From the NCBI RefSeq assembly GCF_018967645.1, contig NZ_JAHLZF010000004.1, forward strand, positions 87,191 to 151,190: 64,000 nucleotides of DNA, in the 5' to 3' direction. Source of the DNA: Allobacillus halotolerans. GTDB lineage: Bacteria; Bacillota; Bacilli; Bacillales; Alkalibacillaceae. Below are positions 29,221 through 38,227 of this stretch, piece after piece. The notes under the pieces were generated by a model. It did not search any database, was not told where the DNA came from, and saw nothing but the letters and a program-made list of their open reading frames with translations. Position numbers and translations under genes: made by a program. Every line of letters begins with the position of its first letter. Within the stretch, counting starts at the first letter, position 1.

Positions 29221-30333
29221 TTATCCATTAACCGGATAATTTACTTTTTTCAATCGTGCATTCGGATGGTATTTTCGTCCTTGTTTTGCTTCATGTTTAC
29301 CATCTAACATGACATTATCACCTGTAAATCCAATATTAACTTTCAATAAGTTATTACCGACTCCATACATATCAACTGGAACTTCTGCTTCTTCAAATCG
29401 TTTAATTTTTTCTTTATTGAATCCACCACTCGCCATGATTTTCACATGATGGTATCCTTCATCATCCAACGCATTCCGTAAAGCAAAAATAAGTTCTTTA
29501 TTTACGCCTCTTGGATCGAATGGACCCATTAAGTGCTGATTTCTAAAGAAATATTTATCGACCATGTTGCTTGAAGTATCCAGCCGGACACCCGCCAACT
29601 CATCACCGAAATGACGTGCAACTTTTAAGGCATCCGTAATGACGTCATTATTATAATCTACTAAGGCGACGAGATCGTCATCAGGGTAAGTTTCGCGATA
29701 AGCTTCACACGCACGAACCAAATCACCAGAAAACATTTGAATCAATGCGTGAGGCATTGTTCCCATACCTTCTTTGCCCCACCACTCGTTCATCGCGTGT
29801 GTTGCTTGGGCTGTAGATCCACCGATATACGCAGCATATCCATCACCAGGTTGCTGTGTGAAATGGTCATCACGATCTCCCATAAAGATGACGTCCTTTT
29901 TCTTGCCACTAGATTTCGCAGCACTGACAACCTCATATACGTTTGTTGCAACAGATGTTCTCCGGCCGAGCACCCCATCGATCAACCCTTCGAGATACCC
30001 AAAATCTTGGTATCTACCTTTGATTGTCAATACACTCTCATATGGTTCAATTTTATCGCCATCTTGCAAGGCGTGGATTTCTAAATCTTGCGGATTTTTA
30101 GCAAAGTTATGGATTAAAGCAATGGCTTCATCCGTCCCACAAAGAACAGCATGTTTCTTTTGGAAGTATTGCATGACTACTTCGCTACCGTTCATATACT
30201 TTTCAGCGATTTCTGTCGTTTTTAAGAAGTAAACAGCAGAAAACCAACCTTCTCCGATTCGTTCATCGAATTTAAATGTTTCATTGGTTAAGCGCGCAAT
30301 TTTCCCTTGTTGCTTCAAACCGAATTCCTTCAT
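29221..30333 (-). CDS. Nicotinate phosphoribosyltransferase
   Basis: A 370-residue enzyme of NAD salvage that joins nicotinate and PRPP. FDERIGEGWFSAVYF, GRRTSVATNVYEVVSAA, GDRDDHF (PRPP side), VALVDYNNDV, VRLDTS and IMASGGFNKEKI are phosphoribosyltransferase-barrel motifs. It is the short (about 370 residue) class, distinct from the 490-residue PncB of B. subtilis, so no symbol is given. ATG 30333 has AAGGAG upstream; a longer frame adds 24 residues without support. Confidence 0.9.
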   Translation of the reverse strand: MKEFGLKQQGKIARLTNETFKFDERIGEGWFSAVYFLKTTEIAEKYMNGSEVVMQYFQKKHAVLCGTDEAIALIHNFAKNPQDLEIHALQDGDKIEPYESVLTIKGRYQDFGYLEGLIDGVLGRRTSVATNVYEVVSAAKSSGKKKDVIFMGDRDDHFTQQPGDGYAAYIGGSTAQATHAMNEWWGKEGMGTMPHALIQMFSGDLVRACEAYRETYPDDDLVALVDYNNDVITDALKVARHFGDELAGVRLDTSSNMVDKYFFRNQHLMGPFDPRGVNKELIFALRNALDDEGYHHVKIMASGGFNKEKIKRFEEAEVPVDMYGVGNNLLKVNIGFTGDNVMLDGKHEAKQGRKYHPNARLKKVNYPVNG

Positions 30334-30476
30334 CCGTATACTCCTTCTTTCCTTGATTGAGTCCATGAATACAATCATCATAACGATAAATAGCGTGCAC
30401 TTCAACTTCGTTACTAAAGCTTAATGGAGATATTCGTGTATGACTTCCGTTTCTATAAAAATCGTTCCCTTATACT

Positions 30477-31082
30477 TTATTGGAAAAACGCCTCTCCGAC
30501 AGTTCGCTCATCGTCCAAGACAAGAATACCTTTCTCTTGGCTGGCGTTTGGTAAATTTAATTCTTTTGCAGAACAAATCATGCCATGAGAATCTACACCA
30601 CGCAGCTGTGAAGGTACGATTTTCATCCCATTTGGCATAATGGCTCCTGGTAAAGCGACAACTACCTTCTGTCCTGCATCAACATTCGGTGCGCCACAAA
30701 CGATTTGTTGTTGTTGATCTCCAACATTTACTTGGCACACATTTAGTTTCGATGCATCCGGGTGATCACTCATTTCCTCAACTTTACCAACAATAAATTT
30801 CGGCGTGCGATCAACTTCATTTAAGTTATGGGTAAAACCTTCCGCTTCAATAACTTGTCCGATTTTTTCAATCAAATCGTCTGTTGGTAAAATCGGATGA
30901 GTTTCTGGAATGTCGATATGCGTTGATGCCTGAAAAATATTGTAACCAACGACTTCGCCTGAGTCTTTTTCTTTAATTTCCGTGACGTCACCTGATGAAA
31001 CAGACGTGATTTCTGTATTTTTTTGATCTAATGTAACGATTAGGACGTCTCCAATTCCCTGTTGATTATAAATAATTTGCAT
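30477..31082 (-). CDS. ytpR: YtpR family tRNA-binding-domain protein
   Basis: A 201-residue protein. The N-terminal half is the DUF4479 domain; the C-terminal half (about 93-198) is an EMAP/tRNA-binding OB fold like the start of PheT: HPDASKLNVCQVNVG, QIVCGAPNVDAGQKVVVALPGA, LRGVDSHGMICSAKEL. Its role is not established. Six bases separate it from ytpQ upstream, so the two are cotranscribed, the same order as in B. subtilis. Confidence 0.9.
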   Translation of the reverse strand: MQIIYNQQGIGDVLIVTLDQKNTEITSVSSGDVTEIKEKDSGEVVGYNIFQASTHIDIPETHPILPTDDLIEKIGQVIEAEGFTHNLNEVDRTPKFIVGKVEEMSDHPDASKLNVCQVNVGDQQQQIVCGAPNVDAGQKVVVALPGAIMPNGMKIVPSQLRGVDSHGMICSAKELNLPNASQEKGILVLDDERTVGEAFFQ

Positions 31083-31088
31083 GTTGTT

Positions 31089-31901
31089 CTACTCCTTATC
31101 TCGTTTTGGTTTCTTTTGCGCTAAAATAAAAATAGGCTCTAACTTCTTATCTTCGTATAAGAAAGGTAAAGACGTAATTGGGATTTGGCCCTCAGCAAAG
31201 AATTGCATCATCATTTGAGCTAAAATATCGTATCCCATCTCATTGTGAATGTCAGCAAAAAGTAAAACATCTTGGTGAGGGACGCCAATAGCCAGCTCAC
31301 CGCTTGTATTCGCACGCATTTCTTCCAATAACGCTTCATTTAAAATACGGCTTGCGTCATATCCATCTTTAGAGGATAAGAAATAAAACGTGTTTCCGGC
31401 AACATCGTCTTGCTTCATTTCGGTCGATAACTTTCGCACGTTAAATGAAGCAATCTCTTTCACACGTTGTTCTTCCCAATTTTCTCGCTCAAGCATATTT
31501 TCATCGATTAATTTATAAGACTTCCCTAAATCAAGGGCATAATAAATTCTCGTCTCAGCCGTGTGATCCGTATAGATTAGCTTCTCTCCAGCTTTTGACT
31601 CTGTCGGGAAAGAACCTGAACGAATGACGGGAAAAATTTGGCTCTCTTTTCCTTCTAATTGCTGCTTTTCACTCATAATCCGCAATGCTTCACGAATATG
31701 CGCTTCTATTTCATCCAACGCTTTTTCTTTACGGTTTTCCCATTTTGAGATTAATCCTGGAAGAGAAATCGTCACACCTTGTTCTGTATCCTTCCATTCG
31801 ATCCGAAATGTATCTTTATCTCGATCGAAATGTGTCTGCCAATGATCTTCTGAGAATCGCTCCCGAAGTTTGCGTTTCATTTCGATGCTTGTCATACTCA
31901 T
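31089..31901 (-). CDS. ytpQ: YtpQ family protein (DUF1444)
   Basis: A 270-residue cytoplasmic protein of the DUF1444 family with unknown function. Recognisable blocks are FPVIRSGSFP, DHTAETRIYYALDLGKSYKLIDE and GVPHQDVLLFADI. I chose ATG 31901, which lies 8 bases after GAAGGAGG; another ATG (31895) follows two codons later. Together with ytpR it forms a small operon. No signal or membrane segment. Confidence 0.86.
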   Translation of the reverse strand: MSMTSIEMKRKLRERFSEDHWQTHFDRDKDTFRIEWKDTEQGVTISLPGLISKWENRKEKALDEIEAHIREALRIMSEKQQLEGKESQIFPVIRSGSFPTESKAGEKLIYTDHTAETRIYYALDLGKSYKLIDENMLERENWEEQRVKEIASFNVRKLSTEMKQDDVAGNTFYFLSSKDGYDASRILNEALLEEMRANTSGELAIGVPHQDVLLFADIHNEMGYDILAQMMMQFFAEGQIPITSLPFLYEDKKLEPIFILAQKKPKRDKE

Positions 31902-31975
31902 TTGGTTAGCCTCCTTCGTCGGTTCCTTCCCTATCATATAATATACTAGTAAAAGACGATAACGTTTTGTTTAAT

Positions 31976-32998
31976 CTAATTGATATCCAGTTTCAAATCA
32001 CCTGGTGAGATATATCCTTTTTTACGCATCCATTCAAACATCACAAGACTTAAAATAGCAGGAACCAACAAATAAAAAATCAACATTATCACAAACGTAT
32101 TCATCTGATACCCCATCGTATCAAGTGTCATAATCGGTCCAACGAGTCCGCTTGTCCCCATACCAGCTCCGTACGCATTGTTTTCCAGCTGTAACCATAC
32201 GGTGGCGATTGGACCTAGTAGGAGTCCTGTTAATGTCGGCGGCAGTAAAAGGATCGGTTTTCTCACGATGTTTCCGATTTGAAGCATCGATGTACCTAAT
32301 CCTTGTGAAATCAAACCACCGAAGCCATTTTCTCGAAAACTACCAACCGCGAATCCGACCATTTGTGAAACGCAGCCGATTGTTGCCGCACCTGCAGCCA
32401 ATCCTTCTAAATCAAGCATAATGGCGATGGCTACACTCGAGATGGGGGCCGTCAATGCCACCCCCATCAACGCCGCAATAATCGCCCCCATCAAAAATGG
32501 CTGTAAATCCGTTGCCCAGACAATAATTTCTCCAAATCCAATGAGTGCAGAGGATATGTAAGGACCAACAAACGAACCCATTAAATAACCAACTAAGATC
32601 GTAAAAAAAGGTGTCACGACGATATCGATTTTTGTTTCGCCACTAACGATCTTACCTAACTCAATGGCAACTAAAGCTGCAATAAAACTACCGGCAGGTC
32701 CGCCTTCCATCGCGCCATACGCTCCAGCAAAAAGTGCACTATACAAAACTAAAGAGGGAGCGCGTAGTCCATGTGCAATAGCAACACCTACAGCTCCTCC
32801 ATACACAATTGGTTGGATGGCAAAGTCTCCTATAGTACTAAAAAAAGCAGGTATATTTGGAACTTCATCACCCAATGTTTTAAAAATTACCCCTATGATC
32901 AATGAAGCAAATAATCCTGACGCCATATAGCTTAACGCTTTAATGGCATAATTTTGAAAAGACGGTTCAATGCCTTTCTCTTTCAAAAAAGATTTCAC
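31976..32998 (-). CDS. PTS EIIC-like membrane protein (PTS_EIIC_2 family)
   Basis: A 340-residue protein with about nine hydrophobic helices, rich in Gly and Ala, resembling the PTS_EIIC_2 type of sugar permease (GGAVGVAIAHGLRAPSLVLYSALFAGAYGAM, GPIMTLDTMGYQ). No EIIA or EIIB partner lies nearby, so a phosphotransfer role is doubtful; relatives are sometimes called regulatory proteins. The substrate is unknown. The next gene upstream is a lipoprotein 25 bases away in the same direction. Confidence 0.75.
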   Translation of the reverse strand: MKSFLKEKGIEPSFQNYAIKALSYMASGLFASLIIGVIFKTLGDEVPNIPAFFSTIGDFAIQPIVYGGAVGVAIAHGLRAPSLVLYSALFAGAYGAMEGGPAGSFIAALVAIELGKIVSGETKIDIVVTPFFTILVGYLMGSFVGPYISSALIGFGEIIVWATDLQPFLMGAIIAALMGVALTAPISSVAIAIMLDLEGLAAGAATIGCVSQMVGFAVGSFRENGFGGLISQGLGTSMLQIGNIVRKPILLLPPTLTGLLLGPIATVWLQLENNAYGAGMGTSGLVGPIMTLDTMGYQMNTFVIMLIFYLLVPAILSLVMFEWMRKKGYISPGDLKLDIN

Positions 32999-33023
32999 GA
33001 TTTTTCCCCTTCGCTACTTTGTC

Positions 33024-33530
33024 TTATTGCTTCTCTTCAATTGAACGAATAATTTCAATCATTCGTTCTGATTCACCTGATAAATGATCCAGATCTGTCA
33101 TCGTTGTCATCTTAATTCCGCCGATCCCAACGGATAACTCATATTCATTTTCTTCACGTTTCTGAATGAGTATATAAGAAAAAGCATCTGCTGTTTCTAT
33201 CGTACTTATATATACCTCATCTTCTTCAGGTAACTGATTATATAAATATTGACTATTCGGTTCCTCAAACTCATTAATGAACAGGACATAAGGCTGGTCA
33301 TCTTCTTGAAAAATGACATTCGTAGGTCCTTGTTCAATTATGTTCAAATCTTCTGGTACATATAAAGAGAAATTCTCTAATTCTTTATTTGGTTCCTTGA
33401 CCTGATCGGCTAGAACCGCTTCTTTCACTTGACTTTTAGCATCGCTATAAGCCTCTTCTTCAGAGGGCGAACATGCAACCATCATTAAACTCAAAACAAC
33501 AACCATCCATAATATTTTTTTATCGATCAA
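33024..33530 (-). CDS. Predicted lipoprotein, function unknown
   Basis: A 168-residue protein with a short signal (KKILWMVVVLSLMM) and a lipobox ending VAC with Cys20, then an acidic mature part. TTG 33530 is the start: GGAGG lies 8 bases ahead and the signal peptide begins there with DKK; an upstream ATG in frame has no ribosome binding site. I do not recognise the domain; it contains FSLYVPEDLNIIEQGPTNVIF and an IGGIKMTTM segment. It may be cotranscribed with the EIIC-like gene. Its promoter shares the narrow gap with divergent ytoQ. Confidence 0.72.
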   Translation of the reverse strand: MIDKKILWMVVVLSLMMVACSPSEEEAYSDAKSQVKEAVLADQVKEPNKELENFSLYVPEDLNIIEQGPTNVIFQEDDQPYVLFINEFEEPNSQYLYNQLPEEDEVYISTIETADAFSYILIQKREENEYELSVGIGGIKMTTMTDLDHLSGESERMIEIIRSIEEKQ

Positions 33531-33619
33531 TTTAGCTTCCTCCGTAAAAATTAGTATGTAAGTTGACATCCTGCTGTAAACCATCCAATATGAATATAAA
33601 AAGGATTGGAGGAGTACTT

Positions 33620-34060
33620 ATGACACTATCTGTATATTTAGCCGGCCAAATCCACGATGATTGGCGCAAACAATTAAAAACGAAAGCCATCGAAAAGAAT
33701 CTACAAATCGAATTCACAGGTCCACAAGAAGAGCACGATTTATCCGATGACATCGGTGCAAAAGTTCTTGGTGAGCAACCGAATAAAGTTGTGCATGACG
33801 ATGCCGCTTCTGGGATCAATAACTTCCGTACGGAATTAATGCTTAAAAAATCTGATGCGGTCATTGCACTTTTCGGTGACTCCTATAAGCAATGGAACAC
33901 AGCGATGGACGCAGGCATTGCCATTGGTCTAGGTAAACCATTAATTCTGATTCGCCCTGACAACTTGGTTCATCCGTTGAAGGAGCTTTCCAATAAGGCT
34001 CATGTCACCGTGGAAACAATTGACCAAGCGATTCAAGTTCTTGAGTATTATTTTAAATAA
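33620..34060 (+). CDS. ytoQ: YtoQ family protein
   Basis: A 146-residue cytoplasmic protein of the YtoQ family. The fold looks like a nucleoside 2-deoxyribosyltransferase: VYLAGQIHDDW at the start, FTGPQEEHD, and DAVIALFGDSYKQWNTAMDAGIAIGLGKPLILI with the typical glutamate-to-aspartate/aliphatic pattern. Enzymatic activity is not shown. ATG 33620 has GGAGGAG upstream; 19 extra codons in frame lack support. Confidence 0.87.
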   Translation: MTLSVYLAGQIHDDWRKQLKTKAIEKNLQIEFTGPQEEHDLSDDIGAKVLGEQPNKVVHDDAASGINNFRTELMLKKSDAVIALFGDSYKQWNTAMDAGIAIGLGKPLILIRPDNLVHPLKELSNKAHVTVETIDQAIQVLEYYFK

Positions 34061-34084
34061 CAAATAAACCCATTTACTGCTCTT

Positions 34085-34235
34085 CATCCGCTTCGGGAAG
34101 CGTTTCCTTTCCGGGGCGGCTATTGAGCTCCCTCGCGCTATTGCACGCCAGGACCTCAACTAACCCTTTTTCTACTGATGATGAACACACGGAACAAGCA
34201 AGCTGTTAATATCCCCTAGAAATTTACGTATATTT
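34085..34235. repeat. Decayed relative of the 28.8-kb intergenic element
   Basis: A GC-rich stretch (GGGGCGGCTATTGAGCTCC, CTCGCGCTATTGCACGCC, AGGACCTCAAC) resembles the core of the element at 28794-29144 (GGCAGCTGTTGAGCCTCC, CTCGTGCTTCGCACTG, GGGGTCTCAC). The later CGTATATTTC also matches. Terminal inverted repeats are missing, so this is a remnant or a related core-only form. It fills the gap between convergent ytoQ and ytoP. Confidence 0.55.
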
Positions 34236-34292
34236 CTTTCCCTCATGAACTTTATCTTTTTTCATGAATCCTTAAAACCTACAATCTCATTT

Positions 34293-35360
34293 CTATCCGT
34301 TTTGGCGAATCGTATCAATAGTCGTTTGGTCGACAGATTTGATTAATTTCACTAAGAGCTCTCGTGCAGCCTGGTAATCTTCAATATGAACAATCGAAGA
34401 GCTTGTATGAATATAACGCGAACAAATACCAATTACCGCAGATGGAACGCCATCATTTGACGTATGCACACGTCCAGCATCTGTTCCACCTTGTGAAATA
34501 AAATACTGATACGGAATATCATTTGATTCTGCTGTATCCAGGACGAATTCTCGCATTCCTCGGTGGGTAACCATCGTCCGGTCAAAAATACGTAGCAATG
34601 CTCCTTTTCCTAACTGGCCAAATTCCTTCTCGTCTCCAGACATATCATTGGCAGGAGATGCGTCTAATGCAAAGAAAATATCTGGATCAATCATGTTGGC
34701 CGCAACTTGCGCACCACGTAAACCTACCTCTTCTTGTACAGTTGCACCAGAATAAAGCTGATGATTCAACTTTTCTCCTTGAAGCTCCTTCAGCAGCTCG
34801 ATGGATAAACCACAACCATAACGATTATCCCACGCTTTAGCCATGATCTTCTTCTCATTTGCCATCGGCGTAAACGGACAAACCGGCACAATTGCCTGAC
34901 CTGGCTTCACACCAATTTTCTTAGCATCATCTTCATCATCTGCACCAATATCGATCAACATGTTCTTTACTTCCATTGGTTTGCTACGCTGCTCTGGTGT
35001 CAAATTATGCGGTGGAATAGATCCAATGACACCTGGAATAGGACCATTATCCGTCATGATTTGAACACGTTGTGCAAGCATGACCTGGTTCCACCAACCA
35101 CCTAACGGCTGAAAACGAAGCATTCCGTTCTTCGTTATTTGTGTAACCATGAAACCAACTTCATCCATATGGCCAGCGACCATCACTCGTGGTCCTTCTC
35201 CTTTACGAACACCAAAAACGCCGCCGAGACGATCTTGGATCACTTCATCTGAATATTTTTCCAGTTCTTGTCGCATGAAACGTCGGACATCATGCTCAAA
35301 TCCTGGTGGTCCAGCTAGCTCAGTCAACGTCTTAAATAAATCCTTTGTTTCTTGTTCCAT
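34293..35360 (-). CDS. ytoP: M42 family aminopeptidase YtoP
   Basis: A 355-residue metallopeptidase of family M42 (glutamyl aminopeptidase / deblocking aminopeptidase). Metal ligands and the catalytic pair are in place: [41 protein letters not shown] and a late HTSSS. It removes N-terminal residues, probably Glu/Asp. GGAGGTGTAC precedes ATG 35360. Divergent from ytzB, the same arrangement as in B. subtilis. Confidence 0.93.
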   Translation of the reverse strand: MEQETKDLFKTLTELAGPPGFEHDVRRFMRQELEKYSDEVIQDRLGGVFGVRKGEGPRVMVAGHMDEVGFMVTQITKNGMLRFQPLGGWWNQVMLAQRVQIMTDNGPIPGVIGSIPPHNLTPEQRSKPMEVKNMLIDIGADDEDDAKKIGVKPGQAIVPVCPFTPMANEKKIMAKAWDNRYGCGLSIELLKELQGEKLNHQLYSGATVQEEVGLRGAQVAANMIDPDIFFALDASPANDMSGDEKEFGQLGKGALLRIFDRTMVTHRGMREFVLDTAESNDIPYQYFISQGGTDAGRVHTSNDGVPSAVIGICSRYIHTSSSIVHIEDYQAARELLVKLIKSVDQTTIDTIRQNG

Positions 35361-35518
35361 ATGTACACCTCCATTATATTTTTACCCACTGTTTATTTTA
35401 ACGGAAAAGACGATTTGTTTCCATTCTTCTTGCACTTTCTATCCCTACTGTTTAATTTTTGTGAAAGAAGATATATAATAAGTGGTAGATTCTATACTAG
35501 ACGGATGGAGTGAATGAC

Positions 35519-35830
35519 ATGAAATGGTATAAACTTGTAGCTCCAGCAGCGGTCGGTTTGATTGCAGGAGCGGTCATCGGTAAAAAAGTCAAAGATCAAT
35601 GGTTAATCCCTGAAGTAGCTTTGAACCGAGTCAAAGAAATGTACAAAGAAGATGGACCGATTAGTGGTTCATGGATTATGATGCAAAAAGAACCTTATGA
35701 GAAAGACGGGGAAACATATACCGTATACCGTGGTGGAATCTCTAGAAACATCGACGGCGTCACTTCTCAATATCAATTCAAAGTGAATGCCAAAAACGGA
35801 GAAATCTTATCAACAGGGAAAGTCAGTTAA
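35519..35830 (+). CDS. ytzB: PepSY-domain protein YtzB
   Basis: A 103-residue protein with a short N-terminal hydrophobic segment (LVAPAAVGLIAGAVIG) and a PepSY-like domain (TYTVYRGGISRNIDGVTSQYQFKVNAKNG). PepSY domains often inhibit peptidases, and ytoP lies next door, but a link is only inferred. I chose ATG 35519, 8 bases after GGAG; the GTG three codons earlier overlaps that GGAG. Confidence 0.82.
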   Translation: MKWYKLVAPAAVGLIAGAVIGKKVKDQWLIPEVALNRVKEMYKEDGPISGSWIMMQKEPYEKDGETYTVYRGGISRNIDGVTSQYQFKVNAKNGEILSTGKVS

Positions 35831-35835
35831 TGAGT

Positions 35836-35875
35836 AGCTCATCCTTTACACCTAGTGTGTGAGGGTGAGCTTTTA
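35836..35875 (+). terminator. ytzB terminator
   Basis: AGCTCATCC pairs with GGGTGAGCT, followed by TTTATTTTG, directly after the ytzB stop. Confidence 0.75.
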
Positions 35876-35965
35876 TTTTGTTCAATTTTTATAACCGATT
35901 CAGCGTTATATGCATAAAGAAGGTTCTAAGTCAAATGTTGGGGTGAGCGAACGCTCACTCCTAAT

Positions 35966-37189
35966 TTATGCAACTCGAACAGCTATATTTTTATATTGGT
36001 GATGTAGTAAAACTTTTAATCTAAAACGATCAAATCGTCTAAAACCAAATGCATTTCGCTTAATAACTTTGGTCTGATTATTAATCCCTTCAACATACCC
36101 ATTATTTAAGTTGAAAGCGAAGCTGTTCATAATTTCTTTTTGCCAGTTTTGAAAGGTTGATATCGACTTTTTAAATTCATCTATTCCTGAATTCTTCACG
36201 AGATCATAATATTGATGCAGCTTCTCTTTAATAAGCTTTAAATCCGTATAACCGATAACCTTTGCTTCTTCGAACCACTTTCGATACTCTTCTTTTAATT
36301 GATAAGCTTTCCTCAGATAATCTGATTTACTTAAGTAGTGTTCTAAATACCAGCGTTGCTTGTCGGTTAGGTTTTCTTGATGCTTATAAAATACATGTCT
36401 CATTCTCTTACATTTTTTTCGATCATATTCATCAAATAATTTTTGTTCTTTCCTTCTAACTTGTTCTAGGGCCCAATAAATATAACGACAAAAATGAAAC
36501 CTGTCAGCCACTATAATAGGGCGGCCCAATGCTTGGTCTACAGCTGCTTTAAAAGACTGACTCATATCCATGACCACGATTTCCACTTTATTACCATGTT
36601 TCTTTAAGTACTCTTTTAATGAGGACTTTTTTCTATCTTTAAGAATTTCAAGTGGCTTTCTATGTATTGGATCCGCAATAATGGTTTGATATTTTTCGCC
36701 TCCAGCGTCACCCTTGTATTCATCAATCGCAATGACTTTAGGCAATTCCTTCGTTTCCTCTAACATAGACGAGCTAATATCATCAAAACGACGCATAACA
36801 GTTGTTGAAGAGGTATTGAATCGATTGGCGACATCTTTAAAATTCTTCCCATGTATTAATTCTATGGCTAGAGCTTGCTTAAACTCCATGGACTGTCTTT
36901 GATACCGTTCAACAACCCTATTACTTTCATAAAAACGTTTGCCACATTCTGTGTTCACACAAGAATAACGTCGCTTTCTATAAAATAAAGCCGTATTTCT
37001 ACCGAAAGCCTGAACGTGTTGAATTTTTTGCACTCTATAATCATGTACTCGATCTGTGATAGTGTGACACTCTGGGCAGGAGTGAGGTTTTCTTTCCAAC
37101 TCCATATGGAGTTGGTATAGTTCATCACCTTCAAACGACTTTGTAATGATAAACTCTTCTAATCCAGGCAATGAAATGTTAAAATTCAT
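35966..37189 (-). CDS. ISL3-family transposase
   Basis: A 407-residue transposase. The N-terminus has the zinc-finger pattern CPECHTITDRVHDYR ... CVNTECGKRF, followed by a helix-turn-helix with NRFNTSSTTVMRRFD, then the DDE domain: AIDEYKGDAGG (first Asp), VVMDMSQSFKAAV (second Asp), and YVEGINNQTKVIKRNAFGFR (Glu). All are typical of ISL3 and no frame is broken. The ribosome binding site AAGGAG lies 11 bases before ATG 37189 and can be hidden in a hairpin (see 37193-37261). Confidence 0.95.
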   Translation of the reverse strand: MNFNISLPGLEEFIITKSFEGDELYQLHMELERKPHSCPECHTITDRVHDYRVQKIQHVQAFGRNTALFYRKRRYSCVNTECGKRFYESNRVVERYQRQSMEFKQALAIELIHGKNFKDVANRFNTSSTTVMRRFDDISSSMLEETKELPKVIAIDEYKGDAGGEKYQTIIADPIHRKPLEILKDRKKSSLKEYLKKHGNKVEIVVMDMSQSFKAAVDQALGRPIIVADRFHFCRYIYWALEQVRRKEQKLFDEYDRKKCKRMRHVFYKHQENLTDKQRWYLEHYLSKSDYLRKAYQLKEEYRKWFEEAKVIGYTDLKLIKEKLHQYYDLVKNSGIDEFKKSISTFQNWQKEIMNSFAFNLNNGYVEGINNQTKVIKRNAFGFRRFDRFRLKVLLHHQYKNIAVRVA

Positions 37190-37192
37190 AAT

Positions 37193-37261
37193 ACACGCAT
37201 CTCCTTTTTGTGCTTGTTTATTGGTCTAAACAAAGTTTAACAAAATTAGGAGATTGCGTGT
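37193..37261 (-). promoter_or_regulatory. Hairpin hiding the transposase ribosome binding site
   Basis: In the minus-strand RNA, ACACGCAATCTCCT (37261-37248) can pair with AGGAGATGCGTGT (37205-37193), with one bulged base. The second arm contains the AGGAG of the transposase. Only transcripts starting outside or far upstream would include the first arm, a known way for insertion sequences to avoid being expressed from neighbouring promoters. Confidence 0.6.
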
Positions 37262-37315
37262 TTTTTATTTAAAAGTTTTTCATAACCCCAACATATATAT
37301 TAGAGCCATAAAGAA

Positions 37316-37344
37316 AAACCCAGCTAGTATTTTTCACTAGCCGG
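37316..37344 (-). terminator. ytnP terminator
   Basis: On the minus strand CCCGGCTAGT pairs with ACTAGCTGGG, then TTTTTC. The T-tract touches the right target duplication of the ISL3 element. Confidence 0.8.
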
Positions 37345-37357
37345 GAATCGTTTAAAC

Positions 37358-38212
37358 TTATTTATATTCATACCGTTCTCTTTTTACTTCTTCTACAATT
37401 TTACGGTCCTCGTCAAATTTGATCGCCCGGTAATAGGCATCATGATAAAATGTGAACCAATAATTTGATGGAATAGCTTCTTCTTGCAAGTCCTTTTTCG
37501 CATGGACACTTGTCACTGGGTAATCATCATACGCCAATACCCAAAGTGGATTTTGGTGTGCATGGGTCGGCATGATATCAGCCATATGATAAAATCCTTC
37601 ATCGCCATCACGGAACTTAATCACTGCATGCCCGTCACTATGACCACCTGTGTGATGCATCGTTAAACCAGGAACAATCTCAATTTCTTCCTTAAACGTT
37701 TTCACTTGATCTTGAATAGGCTCCCAGTTTTCTTTCCAATACGTATTCTTAGAGCGCATATTCGGATGGCGCATTTCATGCCATTCCGTTTCGGTTGTAT
37801 AAATCGTTGCATTCGGAAAAGCTGAAACAAGCTTCTCTCCCTCATACTTGGACAGCCCACAAGCATGGTCAAAATGAAGGTGAGTCATTAAAATCGTATC
37901 AATATCCTCTGGTTTCAACCCTTTTTCAGCTAGGGATTCTTCCACAGAAGATTCTTCTAGTAAGCCGAAATTTCTCTTTTGTTTATCTGTGAACTTATCT
38001 TTTCCTAACCCGCTCTCAATCAAAATGTTACGATCATCTAATTCAAGAAGAATCACATCAGAGCGTAATTCAATTTGATTTTTCTCATTCACTGGGTACA
38101 TTTTTGACCAAAGTGGCTTTGGTACGACGCCAAACATAGCACCACCATCGAGATGTGTCACACCTCCGTTTAACCACGTCAAAGTTGCTCTTCCTACGGT
38201 TAACTGTTCCAT
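37358..38212 (-). CDS. ytnP: YtnP family metallo-beta-lactamase-fold lactonase
   Basis: A 284-residue hydrolase with the zinc motif [10 protein letters not shown] (HxHxDH), later [11 protein letters not shown] and a final metal His. YtnP of B. subtilis is a lactonase that breaks signal lactones. The start [20 protein letters not shown] is family-typical. I chose ATG 38212 because GGGAG lies 11 bases before it; the GTG at 38224 sits too close to that site. The trmB stop lies 16 bases upstream. Confidence 0.88.
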   Translation of the reverse strand: MEQLTVGRATLTWLNGGVTHLDGGAMFGVVPKPLWSKMYPVNEKNQIELRSDVILLELDDRNILIESGLGKDKFTDKQKRNFGLLEESSVEESLAEKGLKPEDIDTILMTHLHFDHACGLSKYEGEKLVSAFPNATIYTTETEWHEMRHPNMRSKNTYWKENWEPIQDQVKTFKEEIEIVPGLTMHHTGGHSDGHAVIKFRDGDEGFYHMADIMPTHAHQNPLWVLAYDDYPVTSVHAKKDLQEEAIPSNYWFTFYHDAYYRAIKFDEDRKIVEEVKRERYEYK

Positions 38213-38227
38213 TTTTGGATTCACTCC

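Larger units (their letters stand above)
35922..37307 (-). mobile_element. Complete ISL3-family insertion sequence (1386 bp)
   Basis: Ends are imperfect inverted repeats, 18 of 23 bases alike: GGTTCTAAGTCAAATGTTGG(GGT) on the left and GGCTCTAATATATATGTTGG(GGT) on the right. It is flanked on both sides by the perfect 8-base target duplication ATAAAGAA (35914-35921 and 37308-37315). One intact transposase gene fills it. The exact duplication and intact frame say the insertion is recent. It landed at the T-tract side of the ytnP terminator, leaving both neighbours whole. Confidence 0.95.
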
